The position numbers and the translations under genes were made by a program. From Plectrocnemia conspersa (lineage: Eukaryota; Arthropoda; Insecta; Trichoptera; Polycentropodidae), in NCBI GenBank assembly GCA_009617715.1, contig VTFK01000008.1, positions 3,162,001-3,226,000 on the forward strand: 64,000 nt of DNA, read 5' to 3'. Positions 25,746-37,656 of this stretch are shown here, piece after piece. Within the stretch, counting starts at the first letter, position 1, and each line of letters begins with the position of its first letter. The notes under the pieces were generated by a model that made no database searches, was not told the DNA's origin, and saw nothing but the letters and a program-made list of their open reading frames with translations.

Positions 25746-28700
25746 ATACATTTTTATTAAAAAAATGCTACTGTCACGTTTTTTATGGGTTGCTCTATTT
25801 CATCAGAGTAAGCAAATGCATATTCACAACCTAAAATATAAATATGAAAAAAATACAATGGGATGTTAACCATATTATATTTCACCATTTGATATACGTA
25901 ATTGTAAAGTATAAATTTTCAGAGTTCCAACACAACTGGGTCGGAAACACCCGCTTTACATATTGACTGATTCAAAACATATGCATGTTGACATTTTTTC
26001 TCATCAGAAAAAAGTAATTTGCGGAAATTTTGTATTCGCAGTTTTCATTTCCGCAATAATACGTTGGAGAGATATCATTTGATATATGTACCTCTAACAT
26101 ATTTTGGTGTACATACATTTAATACAAATTTAAAAATCATAAATAAAACAATTTGTAGGAAATGGAGCATATGCATAGAATATATATAAAATATAAATAA
26201 TATCTTTTCATCTATTATGAACTAAGTTAATCAAATCAGAATGATTTATTATTTTATATTTATTGAAAGGATTATTAGATTAAATAATAGTGAAAAAGCA
26301 GGAAATGTATTACTAAAACTACCTGCACATATTAAACACATCTTTCCTTATATTAAAACAATAACAATGCAACGGAACTTTACCGTTGATGCATCTTTTT
26401 AATTTAAAATATAAAGTTCCTTAATGCAATCTGTATGCATATTCATGAAGGTAGCTTCCGCCGAGATCACATTCGAAAGACTTCGAGATCAGCAGCGCGA
26501 TATGCTCATTAAACATAATTACATAAACGTTTTCGTATTTTAGGTTTGTGAATTTTGTAATTTCAAATCGGATTCGCTTCTTGATTAAGGCGGTTACTAG
26601 ACCGTGAGCCATCATCGCACGCTTGTTAATTGGAGTGTCGGTTACTATGAGTTATACATTTTTTTGGAGTACACGATGTTTCGATGGTAAAAATTCCATT
26701 AACACGTGTCAAGGTTTTTTATTTTGAATAACAAGTTGCGATAGAACTTTTCGAGTTGAGTAACGTCTGACAAGTTTCTCATCTTAGAGGTCTTTAACGA
26801 TGCCTTGTACTTCGTGGTTTTCATCGGTTTTTGCTACTCAATTGCGGGGAGCATTACCGAGCGAAGGGTTTTTATGACTTCAGCTACACGTCTTCAAAGA
26901 CCGAGGAAACTATTAAGTAGTAGAACATCTTATGATAATGCAACTTGCAACGTTTCTGTCGTGCCTGCTTATATTATGTAGGTACCGCAAATTGTTCGAG
27001 CTCGATCGGTATTTATTGATCTATTCTTCAATTTATTTGTGTCCGTTACTACCATACAATTGTATAATTGAAGACGGATTCCAAACACCTGAGTAAAGCA
27101 TATGGAGATTACCTGCGTCGAAGATATGTAGGTTATCCGTGTGACGTCAAGCGTTAGCACCGGTCTTTCTGGTTTCTTTACGACTAGTACGTGTCTGTCG
27201 GTACAAAACTGGTTTTGTCCCAACCGAGTTCCTCAGCCTCACTCTTATGGCACATACCATTCTTAGCGACCGATCTCTTTCCATTTCGTTTGCCAATTAC
27301 GGGGCAATTCATCTTGCACGCCTCTAGTCGATACCATTATCCATCTTTTTTTTAAGTTCGACCTTTCGGATTGTGCGTTATCGTTAAATGTTAACTATTG
27401 ACATTTACCAGTATATTGTGAGTAGCATAATAAAATAGTATCAATATCTCAAACTATAGTGTACAGTATCCATATGACTGTATCCATAACTTATATTATA
27501 AATTACTGCAGTATTTCAATCATTACCGACAGGAAATAATACTTAAAAATGTAAAATATCTATGTAAGAGAAATCGTATAAATATTTCATTGGACAATCC
27601 GGACTAATGCGTCTAGATTGCAATTACATTACTCTAGCTGGCGCACTAGATTTAAAGGAGTTTAATAGTGATCCTAATTTATGGTTTGCATGACAATAAT
27701 TACAGTAATGTCTAGGGTAGGTTTTCTATGATACATTCAAACAAATGGCGTATAAACTGTTTTATGAACAAAATGTGTCTTAAAACTCAAAACTGCGAAA
27801 TCGTATAATTAGTCTTGGCTGTAAGATACTATTAGGATTTGTCATAAAATAGCATAAAAAAGCTGCATTTAAGATATTCTATATTATTATACATTTTAAA
27901 TTAAATTAAAATATAAAGGTATTAAACAAAATTCTTAATATAGTCAGTAAAATATAATGATATATAATAATATAATATTTAAATGTGTTTGTTGTTATGT
28001 ATGTATATATAAATATGTATAGCATCTACTAATTTTTGGGTAAAATTATTTTTTTATTTATATGAGAATGTAATGAAATATTATTTTTAAAACAATGTTT
28101 GATTCTTAAATATACGTACGTATGTATGCTTTAATGGACTTTTTTTAAGAAAATAAAAATATTAAATAATTGTGATAACAACCGGTGGCGTTATAGAAAA
28201 AACAAACTTCATCAAGTTACATCTGATCAGCTGATTTTGATTTGTTCAGCTGTTTTTTATTTGTTTAGGGGCATATTTTAGACATTTAACAGAAAATTGT
28301 CAATAACAATATTCAAAACCTCTTTTCATAACTGAATATATATGATTTAACCCTTTCGACGCGTTAATCAAAAATAATATTTAATTGTTTTTTTTTTAAA
28401 ATGCAAATTTTACCTTGATACTGTGTTTAAATGTTCTGTTTTTTTTTTTAATTTTTATTTATTTAAAATGATATTTTATGTTTATTCAAAAAATAATTTT
28501 TTTTTGAAAAGCATTTTTTTTTAACTGATTTTTGCGTAAAGAGATAAAAAAATCAATTGAGCAACTTTAGTCGATTTCCGCGTTCAAAGGGTTAAGTTCA
28601 TTGACAGGCAAATTTTATAGCGTAAGTCTCCAAACATTTTCGCAATCTGCTGATTCCCATATGTATGTCACAAATGTATCTTTTATGTCGTTGTGAAATG

Positions 28701-31180
28701 TTACCCAAATATATGTGATGACTATGCATCTTAAAGTTTTATCTTTTCCCATGTTTTATATTTATTCTGATAAATACAAATTATAACGCTAAGATTACAA
28801 TTAGATCAAATTTATTAGATAGACTAGTTTACTAGTCAGTTTGCCAAGCAATAAAAAATTGATGTTCCATTAAATGATTGATATTTCACGACTCGCCGCA
28901 CTGAAATAACTCAAACAAACACAAATATTAAAATCGATACTGCCACTTCAAGTAAAATAGTCCGAATAAACGATTTGTTTAGCAAATACTTATTTTACAT
29001 TTCAGGAAGGTCAAATTTTAGAATATTATAATATACTCAATACTGCAAAGCAATTTAATAAAATAAATATTTTGTTCGTCCTCGCTTTGCTGTCAAGAGC
29101 AGTACTTCTTTGTGTATTGACAAATGCCCGAAAATCCTTTTTAATATTTATTTTAAAAATCTCACCATATTCTTTATGTCGTCTAATTACGCCGAAACAG
29201 TGCCATGCACGTTTTGAAACCGATCCTTTGATACTCTGGCGAAGTTAAATAATATAAAAAAAATAAAAGCACTCCACGTCTCGCGAAATTACGTCGGTTT
29301 CGTCTGCGAATTTTATGGAACTGTAAAACGGTCCTCTCGTCTTTGTTTTATTAATCAGAGCAGACTGTCTCGTGTGCTTGGGTTTCATTCTCTCTAGAAT
29401 TTGCGTAAATTTCTCTACTCCGAGCTGATGGGCGGACATGTTCCAAATTTGTATGATTGCACCGACTTTTACGAGACTGTCCAGCATTTCTTGTTGTACT
29501 ACAAGTGCTATTTCACATTCGAACTTGGACGATAACCACGTTGCTTCTGGTATTGTGGTGTTTTGTTCGCAGTTTGTCGTAATTGCATTACGTCCTTTCG
29601 TACCGTTCGCTGTTTAACGAAGGAGATCTTGTCAAACCATCAAGATTCTCTCCCTCTGCTTTGATAAGTTTAGGATCTAGATAAGCTTAAGTTTTTCTCA
29701 TTCAGATGAAAGTAGATATAATATTGAAAATAATTAAACTTACAATAGATAAATTGTCAAATAGTTTTAACCGCTTAAAGAACGATAAACTTATTTTTTG
29801 ACTCCACTGATTTAATAACACTTTTAATTAGATCTGTCTTAATTTAAGCAATATACAGACTTTCAACTGATTTTTTCAAGTATCATATAAAATTACCAAT
29901 ATTATCAAACATGCCATCTAGCATAACACAAATATGTTTTAACGATTTATTTTGCGTGTCATTCAGATTATGCGACTCCAGCACGACATTTACCAATTGA
30001 CTCAAATTAGCCATCATCCTTGCGGCTGTTTTAACGATCGTTTAAAACCCGAAATTCCATTTAATCGATCCTCTCTCGCAAACGAACATGGGAAAATCGC
30101 TTGCGATAAACCACCATAATTTCAAAATTAACGTAATAACTCTGCTTTTAAGCATGTGCGGATAGCGATAAACCTTGGCGAAGTGAAAGTCGATTCTTTT
30201 CGGCGTTAAATGTTTTTTTTAACCAAGGTTTTTCTCGTTATGTGTGAATGTTTTATATATTACACAAACGTCCTTATATGTTGTATTATGTATACATATG
30301 TATAAGAGGCGCTCTATGGAAGCGCGACCTTATCGCTTTTCCATATATAAGCTTTTCGCTTAAATCCGAATTAAACACGACCGTGAAACTTTTCTAACAT
30401 TGATTAGCTCTTACCCCCTTTTGTGTATTTAATGCGATGGCTTTCAGTTATGTCAGCCATTAACATTGAGAGTGCCAAGGTCCGCGAGAGCCAAAGCTCC
30501 GACTAACTAGCCGCTGCATCGTTCTCGACCACTTTCCTTATTATAGAGCTAGCTTAACATCCCTTGGCCCTAATTACAACCATCCGGGATATTCAGCCCC
30601 CGCAGCTTAAACTCTGATAGCCCAGAAAGCTTTCAACAGCCTTTTGAACGCTCTGTCCGAAAAAACAACGCTGTCTTTGTGATCATATTTTAAGATTAAA
30701 AGTACATATTTAAAAGCAATGAAATTAAAATATGCGCTTTTTCTGTATCTCCAGATTGACGCTTTGAATGTATTATTTTTATAATATAATTCAACGTGTT
30801 CTCTTTTCGCCCTCATTTGCATGACAATCTTTTGCCCCGCGATTTTACGTAAAAATTGCACGTTTTACGATACAACGTTACGTGTTGTCCGCTCGCTCTG
30901 TGTAAAATATATATATGTAATATCTCAACTGTAGATCAACTATGCTACCTTGTTCCGAATTCTTTCTGTGGAAGATGTGAGTTACTGATACGGTCAATCT
31001 GCATGTCGCCGTTGCAATATTTTATGCATAAAATGTGGCGGTGGCGTCGAGAATTTTAAAAAGTAACCTTGTTTAGCGATAAAATAAGGAAAATGCATAT
31101 ATTATCACGTTAAGTAATTTAAAATAAAATATTAGACTCGTAAAAATGTTTATCGTCTATAATTTTATTGTATATTTTAA
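25746..31180. other. Long non-coding stretch
   Basis: No gene or transposon end recognised over 5.4 kb. ORFs at 26421-26615, 26969-27223, 29245-29487 and 30607-30861 (all -) are 64-84 codons long without domains or convincing splice sites. Homopolymer-rich T/A tracts are frequent near 28380-28560. Confidence 0.5.
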
Positions 31181-31218
31181 TAGTGTAATTGGAATATAAT
31201 AGTGTAATTGGAATATAA
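31181..31218. repeat. 19-bp tandem duplication
   Basis: TAGTGTAATTGGAATATAA occurs twice head to tail (31181-31199 and 31200-31218) without mismatch. Confidence 0.9.
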
Positions 31219-31279
31219 CGCTCTGGCATATCACGTATTTTATTATTATTTTATATTAATATATACTAATATAATAATT

Positions 31280-31417
31280 ATGATCAGTGCGATAGATCAA
31301 TAATCTTATTGAAAGATTTTAGATATGATCTGAAGTAGCTTATTATTAGAGTATTTTCAATGACCTAGCTCAATTTTAATTCTTCATCGCAATATTCAAC
31401 CGCGAAAACCTAATCTG
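31280..31417 (-). repeat. SINE body, 3' half of a SINE split by a transposon
   Basis: In - orientation this reads CAGATTAGGTTTTCGCGGTT, then ATTGCGATGAAGAATT and GAGCTAGGTCATTG, the shared SINE body. The other half of the same SINE lies at 32513-32672, beyond the Harbinger-like element. Confidence 0.8.
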
Positions 31418-31420
31418 TAA

Positions 31421-32509
31421 TGTATGCGTTACGGTCTCTGGAAGTTGGCCAAAGTTGGCCAAGGACGGAGAATATAGTGGATTACTTCGGTCGAGTTCGG
31501 TTCAGTCCGCTCTAAAATCTCTCGGACGTTGTCCGAGGCTATCGAGAACGGGAGGTAAAGTGAGGGTAATTCAGTCGACTTGGCCAGCTTCGAGCGCTTC
31601 CGAACATTGTCGGCAAACGGACCGAAGTCAAAGAAACCGAAGTCAGAGCTGCCCTTTCGAGCGCGAGCGATGAGATACATCCACTTTCACTCTCTCGCGT
31701 GTTAAGTGACGAGAGTGAGAGAGATAATGATATGTTTTTTTGTAAACTGAGATAGAACGAGTAACTTGGTTCAATTTCAGTATGCGCGTAGGCGTCCTAT
31801 GGTTATTAACACGCACGTCGAGCGCTGCATCGTAGTCACGTGGTCAAGTTATAATACCACATGCTTATCGGGGACTTTAACAGACCCTTACTGACATCTT
31901 TGAATATTTTAGGGCACCAAAAGGGATTAATTATATTTTTGATAGTATATTCTTCTAACAGATATCGTTATTATATTTTTTTTCATATAAAATTAAATAA
32001 TTAAAAAATAATTAGTGGTACTTGATTTTGTTAAAAAAAAAATCGTTTCGAATATCCTTATTTACTTTCCTAGATCGGTTTATATAAATGTCACACCATA
32101 ACAAATTCTTATTTAGAATCGATGGCGACAAATTCTAGGGTCACACATGTGGTGTTCGTATTCTGAAGTATCATTTTTATGCCTTATGGCATTTTGCAAA
32201 AGTCGACAAAGATTTTGCGATTCACTGATATTGTATTGATGAGTGCCCACACAAACTTTTATAATTATTAGTAGCGTAATTTTAATAATATGACAATTTA
32301 AAAATTGCGATTATTTGGCACATTTTTCGATCGCGCGCAAATATGCCAGCTGTACATGACAGCAGCCGCCGTGCAGACATCATTCAATTCCGCCGTCCGG
32401 ATGGCATATGAAATTTGTGGCTGTGTGGCCGCTACTCGGAAGTCGGCGACCTCGGCCGACTTTAGTTGAACTTCGGTTCGGACAACTTCCAGAGAGTGTA
32501 GTGCAAACA
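31421..32509 (+). mobile_element. Non-autonomous PIF/Harbinger-like element, copy 2 (1089 bp)
   Basis: It is flanked by TAA at 31418-31420 and 32510-32512, and sits in a SINE. The uninterrupted SINE at 41571-41600 has a single TAA at the equivalent point (CTAATCTGTAATGATCGAC), which supports TAA as the duplicated target. The right end is CAGAGAGTGTAGTGCAAACA; the left end (TGTATGCGTTACGGTCTCTG) is more diverged. It is very similar to copy 3 but lacks about 27 bp near 32217 that copies 1 and 3 keep. No transposase is encoded. The 72-codon ORF at 31455-31673 recurs in copy 3 simply because the DNA is similar. Confidence 0.88.
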
Positions 32510-32512
32510 TAA

Positions 32513-32672
32513 TGATTGATCGAAATTATATTTATATAATAATCACTAATTTTGATCTCTCAGATACGAAAAAAATGAATAACACAAAAGTTCATATGAG
32601 ATTCAAACCCGGGTCTTTTAGGTCAGTAGTCAGCGACTTATACGACTCTTCGATCGTGCTGGTTGAAATATT
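32513..32672 (-). repeat. SINE head (tRNA-like) of the split SINE
   Basis: On the - strand: CCAGCACGATCGAAGAGTCG, then GACCTAAAAGACCCGGGTTT and GAATCTCATATGAAC. The B box GGGTTTGAATC is at 32600-32610, close to the RNA polymerase III consensus GGTTCRANNCC. The body starts with AGTGATTATTATATAAATA. The 3' half continues at 31280-31417. Confidence 0.8.
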
Positions 32673-32764
32673 TAATATAAAATGTTTTTTAATGCATAAA
32701 AAGTAAATCTATATAAATTTAATTTAATTTAATTATACTCTACTTAAGTTTAATTTAATCTTCT

Positions 32765-33060
32765 TAAATATAATTGTTCTAAGCAGCTTCCGGACGCGCT
32801 TATTTTAAAATATAGCATTCTTCGTTAAATTTTCTACTCTGTAAATCGTATCGATTTGTTTGTACGGTGTATATAATAATACACGTAAACAAAAGAAATA
32901 TATTTAATTATAATAATAAAAATAATAATTCAGTTTGATCGATTGCTATACGAGCCAACGGTAATACATTCTGTTGTTTCGACCAATGAAAAATAAGCAT
33001 TCAAATATAAAACAAAATGGCCGACAGTAACGTGACAACAGTTTTCAATATATTGCTACG
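32765..33060 (-). repeat. Dispersed repeat family X, copy 3
   Basis: Its reverse complement follows 2880-3200 block by block (GTCACGTTACTGTCGGCCAT, TTGTTTTATATTT, TTTTTCATTGGTCG, TTTACGTGTATTATT, CGATACGATTTACAGAGTAG) and matches the partial copy at 25615-25745. No coding capacity. Confidence 0.75.
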
Positions 33061-33091
33061 CGACGATAATTTTCATTATTTTGTCAAGTGC

Positions 33092-33372
33092 GTTGTTCGA
33101 TTTGAGTGAATATAAATAATCGGATTGCAAATTAACTAGGTGTGTTATAACTATGAAAATTAAATATATACATAATCTGTGTGAGGATTAGAAAAATACA
33201 TTGATTAAATTATATAAACAATCTTCAATTCAAATTTTGAGTTCCGAGGCCGAAAAGTGAGTTTTTCCTTTTACAATACATAACTATTATCATTGCTTCC
33301 GTTTTAATGCACATATTCGTTAGATTTGACTGAATGTAATTACTCGAATTGCAAATAAACCAGGTACGTTTT
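33092..33372. repeat. Degenerate direct duplication, ~220-bp period
   Basis: Two diverged segments (about 33092-33152 and 33312-33372) share GTT.GATTTGA.TGAAT, then ATTGCAAAT and the ending CCAGGT/CTAGGT plus CGTT/GTGTT. The unit appears to be about 220 bp; outer boundaries are unclear. Confidence 0.55.
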
Positions 33373-34999
33373 AAATCGCAAAATTTCTTTCCATGCATAA
33401 TTATTTGTTTTTAAAACAAAATCAAATATTATTTATTTCTACGTAGAACAAAAACGGAAAACCATTATGCTGTATCCATAAACTGTCACTGCTATAAAGT
33501 AAATTGCTTACCACAGAATTTGATTAAATATATGTTTGTATAGTTTCGTAACTATAACTCATTGTTGTGTATTCATTGAATCTTCAATATCTCAGATATA
33601 ATAACCGATGGCATTCAATTCGTTGTAAAAACTTTCTAAACTGTCACGTTTAAATTTGGTCCGATTTCTACTTCATTCAAATACGTTCAAAGCTAATCAT
33701 ACAAATTTAACTTAAGTATTGTATATACATATAATACCTTGGCTTAGGCATATAAAACCTCTTAGGCTTAGGTACACATTTTTTCATGGAATCAATCAAT
33801 CACGTGGAATTTTATTGCATATATAGAAAAGATGAACGATTTTTATGCTGTCAGACGGTATCGCATTCATTCAACATCAAAGCTAAAAAAACATTGTTAA
33901 TTTAGCGTTTTTTAGCGCCGCTTTATGAATATTCATTCAGCATATCGCACGCTTTTCACCGTTGGTTTAGCATCGCGCCATTTCGCCCCAAAACGAAAAG
34001 CTCATTTATCTCATCTCCCCATCACCCACCACCACCCGTGACGTATTTTTTGCTGTTGTATTTTCAGTTTTCCTTTGTCCAATATTCTATACATGAACAA
34101 CATAATATTTCACCTTCGTATCCCATTACAGCAAGGTTCGATCGTTGCCGGTTCGCCCCCGCGGTTTCTCGGTTAATTCTGACTTTAGTATCCCGAGACA
34201 ATGGTACGAGAGCGGTACTTGTTGCCTCTGGTCGGGTCACTTTTATATCCGGCTTTATTGGTCGCCGCGGTTTATTTCGATGGCTTTATTGCACCTGTAA
34301 AAGTAAGCTAAGCTTTTATGCGTCGGGCTTCTAAATGAATTTACAGACGCTGTATTCTGTTAGAACTGTAAACATTATCACTTTTGTGTTTTATTAAAAT
34401 ATATAAAATTGAAGCTTGATTATATATGATTTATATTTGTAGCTTTCTGTTTATTTGAATTTTAAAAAAGCTATAAATTTTAAATCAAAATATGAATTTG
34501 TTAACTTCTTGTTTAGGGTACTTCTATACCGTAAACCGGTTTCTAGGGTTAAATATGCAAGCATTTTACTGTATTCGGGCCACCGTTGTTATTGCTATTT
34601 TATTAGTATTCAAAAATATGTTATTAAATAAAAAATAAAGTCGTTGTTTGCAATCGATCCACTTGATTTATGCTCCTCTTTATCCGCAATTTAAACGTGT
34701 ATCATAATTTTTATTTTATTTGATACATGGCTTCAACTCTGCCATTTCGACGGTTTGACGCTGTTGTTATAACAATGCTTTATTGTGTTGTTGATTAAGT
34801 TGATTTATAAATGTGGCATTTTAAGTGACTCATCGAGGCTGTAATGTGTTTTAAATTATTGCTCTCGGCAGAAGTTCCGCTGGCTGCGTCTAGGAATCTC
34901 GGCCTTTGTTTTGTTGTCTTGATTCCGAGGTTTGATCGAGTCGGTCTTTTATCTGGATTAGTAAATTTATATAATTTTGACTATATTTGAAATACAGTC
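33373..34999. other. Non-coding stretch with one exon-like block
   Basis: The block 34132-34302 (171 bases) is GC-richer, is preceded by CCCATTACAG (AG at 34130-34131), and is followed by GTAAGC at 34303. It is open in the + frame that begins at 34038. No domain is recognised. It lies 3.3 kb upstream of the EcR exon on the same strand and could be an untranslated exon. The rest holds nothing recognisable. Confidence 0.35.
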
Positions 35000-35800
35000 G
35001 ACATTAATAAAACATAAAAAAAATTTGTAAACCTGTAATCATTTTTTATAAATAATTTATTTAGCTAATAGGTAATTATGTAATACAACAACAACATATC
35101 AAAAAATGTGTAAATAAAATATAACATTAATGATTTAATACTTTAAATTAAGTTTTTATGATCCGAGTATCTTTATTTCCTTAATTAAATTTGTTTATTT
35201 ATTTCTGCGGCTTCAACTATCTACCCTTAAATTATCTCTATTTCTAGTTTTAAATCTATGTGCATTTTTATTTCTTAGTTATTATTTTGGCTGCGTAGTA
35301 TTTTTACGTAGTAACTCATATAAAATTAAATATTACTGGGACATCCAACCATTCTAATATTTTAATCCTGCTTCTATAGCTAGTAAATTTATTTTTATTT
35401 CATACTAAACTTATTGCCCTATTTTGTATTTTTCGCAATATTGTCTCATCTAGTTTATTAAGCATATATAATATTGGTACACAATAATTAAAATAAGGCA
35501 ATATATTAATACTAATGAAAATTGTTTATTTTTGTATTTACACCATTACATATTTATCATTCAAAATAATATATTTTAATGTTTTTTTTATAATATTATT
35601 ATAATATTCTATAACATTTATTTTTTTGCTTATAATTACTCCTAAATCTGTTATATTATCAACTTTGCTTATGTCATTATCTAGCATATATTAATAATTA
35701 CTAATAATACACTTACTTTTATTCTTATTTAGTTTAAATACACTATTATTTAACCATCTTTATATTATACTTAATTTGTTATTTAATTTATCGACCACTT
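35000..35800 (-). pseudogene. Non-LTR retrotransposon (LINE) reverse transcriptase remnant
   Basis: The - strand conceptual translation, in broken frames, shows LINE reverse-transcriptase C-terminal features: a WLNNSVFKLNKNKSKCII stretch near 35700-35760, DNITDLGVIISKKI near 35630-35660, then ILPYFNYCVPILYMLNK, LDETILRKIQNRAISLV near 35400-35465, and ILEWLDVPVIFN near 35340-35375. This order (LN..KS, DLGV, LPYF.YC.P, LQNRA, L.WL.V) is typical of Jockey/CR1-type LINEs. Several stops make it non-functional. No N-terminal endonuclease or ORF1 was found here. Confidence 0.75.
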
Positions 35801-35844
35801 ATTTTACACAACCGATACAACAAATTAAAATGTCTTTTAAAAGT

Positions 35845-36060
35845 ATGATAAACGAGTGGTATAAGTCGCCGACTATTGACCTGAAAGACCTGGGTTTGAA
35901 TTCCATAACGACCTTAGTGTTTTTAAATTTATATTGTATCATATCAGAGGATCGGAATTAGTGATTATTTTTATTATATTTGTTTTTGGTCTTTGGTTTT
36001 TCTACATTTCTCTAATCTCATAGATCGTAATAGCTTATTTAAATCGAACTTGGTCGGTCG
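35845..36060 (+). repeat. tRNA-derived SINE copy
   Basis: The tRNA-like head contains ATAAACGAGTGGTATAAGTC (A-box region) and GACCTGGGTTTGAATTCC (B box, about 35888-35904). The body has GATCGGAATTAGTGATTATT, then TTCTCTAATCTCATAG and TTAAATCGAACTTGGTC. It lies directly beside the LINE remnant. A downstream segment (36165-36235, AAAGCATGTCTATGCTACGC) recurs inverted at about 41715-41795. Confidence 0.75.
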
Positions 36061-36164
36061 ATTTTTTTTAAAATGAGCTCATACTTACAGTTTATTAAAA
36101 ATATCTTAAATGTATTAAAAAAAAAAGTATAAAAATTGTGAAGAAAAAAAACTGTTTTTGTCTA

Positions 36165-36235
36165 TTAAAGCATGTCTATGCTACGCAGATAAACTTTCTT
36201 TTGATTTCTGGAAGAATAAAAATTCTTGAAGTTTG
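36165..36235 (+). repeat. Short dispersed repeat shared with 41715-41795
   Basis: TTAAAGCATGTCTATGCTAC, then GCAGATAAACTTTC and GATTTCTGGAAGAAT, match the reverse complement of 41715-41795. Both are next to SINE fragments, so it may belong to a composite element. Confidence 0.6.
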
Positions 36236-37144
36236 CGCAAAAAATCTTTTCCAAAACCTTTTTCAAAAAAAATATTTTTAAATAATTTTTTCAAATATTT
36301 TTTCTTTCCATACATTTTTTATATTACTTATATGTCAATAATAATATTATAAACAACAATGGCCCTAATTTGAACATCTATAGTTCACTGTAAGATATTG
36401 CTTTCTCTTTGGAATAAACATATTTAATTTATATTTAATACTAAGTTTCGTGTATTTGAATTTATGTATTCAAAAAATAATAAAGACGAAATAAAATATT
36501 ATATGTATATTTATAAAATGTACATGATACATAAAAGTAAAAATAAATGAAAATAAATAGTAATTGTGTTTTAAACACAATTATATACAACTCTTTTGGT
36601 TTCTGTTTTCACGTTAATTATAAAAAGTGAAGCAAAAAATATTTTTTAAATCTTTATTAACAGCCATACCAAGATGATTCTGAAATCTCAGATTTTTTTG
36701 AAGTTTTAGTATTTATAAAAAAAAACAAATCCAAGGGATTCCCGGGAATCTAGACTTTTGCTTACTTACCAGTAAAAGTATAACAAAAAACTATTTTTGA
36801 AAAATATTTGTGTATATTATACATACACTTTGGTAACAATTATATTATTAAAATAAAAATAGACGAAAAAGACGAATCAGATAATCAATTTCTGATTTTC
36901 AAAGCAATTTTTTTTTACGTTGAGAATATTCTCTTGCTTTCCGCTGATGTTGGCTTAATTGTAAACAAATATTATATAAAATATTCAGATTTTAAGTCTT
37001 TTCTCCAGTTGTTTGCAAAATCTTAAATTTATTTCGTCCACTACATTTTTTCACGGGGTAAATATGCTGGTGGTTTATTAGTAAGTTGTTTTATTTTTCC
37101 TTGATTGTCAACACCATGTTAATGAAATCGTCATTAGTATTCTC
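36236..37144. other. AT-rich non-coding stretch
   Basis: No gene. There is a near-palindrome at 36562-36584 (AATTGTGTTTTAAACACAATT). The 72-codon ORF at 36808-37026 is AT-driven and has no family features. Confidence 0.5.
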
Positions 37145-37445
37145 TTCATAATTTAATTTTGTAACCTTAAAACAGTAGTTCTAATAAATCTTCTTTATTA
37201 AATTATTAAAATATATTTTTTGGGAGCAACTTCGAAAATAGTTTTCGTTGGCAACATAGTCTGGCTTTTGTAAAAAATGTGTTGAACTAATGAGCTGCTT
37301 ATTTTTTTTGCAATTTTCTATTTGAGTGATACAAATACTTCTAGTGATAAAGTTGTCTTAACTTTTTTAGTAGAAAATCATAATCTTCGGACAAGATATG
37401 GCACAAAAGTCGGGAATTCTCGGGTTGTCTCAACACAAAGTTCTA
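37145..37445 (+). repeat. Dispersed repeat family Z, copy 2
   Basis: Homologous to 23925-24135 in the same orientation (ATTTTTTGGGAGCAACTT, AAAATAGTTTTCGTTGGCAA, TAGAAAATCAT, GCACAAAAGTCGGGAATT). It ends about 150 bp before the EcR exon, so an old insertion lies in the immediate 5' flank of that exon. Confidence 0.7.
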
Positions 37446-37577
37446 CAAAGCATAGATTTCGTGATATGCATGGTTTATATATTACTGGATTATTTGTGAG
37501 CTATACTTTTTACAATTATGTCAATTTCCTAGGAACTAGTGTATGCAATTTAAAAATCTAAATCTAATATTGTCTTA

Positions 37578-37591
37578 TTTTTTCATTGCAG
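37578..37591 (+). promoter_or_regulatory. Splice acceptor of the EcR exon
   Basis: The T-rich tract TTATTTTTTCATTGCAG ends with AG at 37590-37591, placing the first exon base at 37592. Base composition changes abruptly from AT-rich to GC-rich within 30 bp. A cap site inside or just upstream of this exon cannot be excluded. Confidence 0.65.
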
Positions 37592-37604
37592 CTGATTGTA
37601 CACG

Positions 37605-37634
37605 ATGACGAGCGGAGCTATGCGGCTGCGGTAA
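37605..37634 (+). promoter_or_regulatory. Upstream ORF (9 codons) before the EcR start
   Basis: ATG at 37605 opens MTSGAMRLR and stops at TAA 37632-37634. A second in-frame ATG is nested at 37620. The uORF is in a different frame from the EcR start at 37657 and ends 22 nt before it. If this part is in the mature mRNA, it could reduce or gate EcR translation. Confidence 0.6.
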
Positions 37635-37656
37635 CGCGCGCCCCTGCCCACGACAC

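Noticed and set aside
31455..31673. 72-codon ORF conserved between two loci (also 53026-53244) as a small gene
   Set aside because: Both lie inside copies of the same transposon, and the frame is disrupted in the third copy, so the similarity comes from shared DNA.
32590..32672. tRNA gene on the - strand
   Set aside because: There is a B box but no complete cloverleaf. The segment is followed by the same body as other SINE copies.
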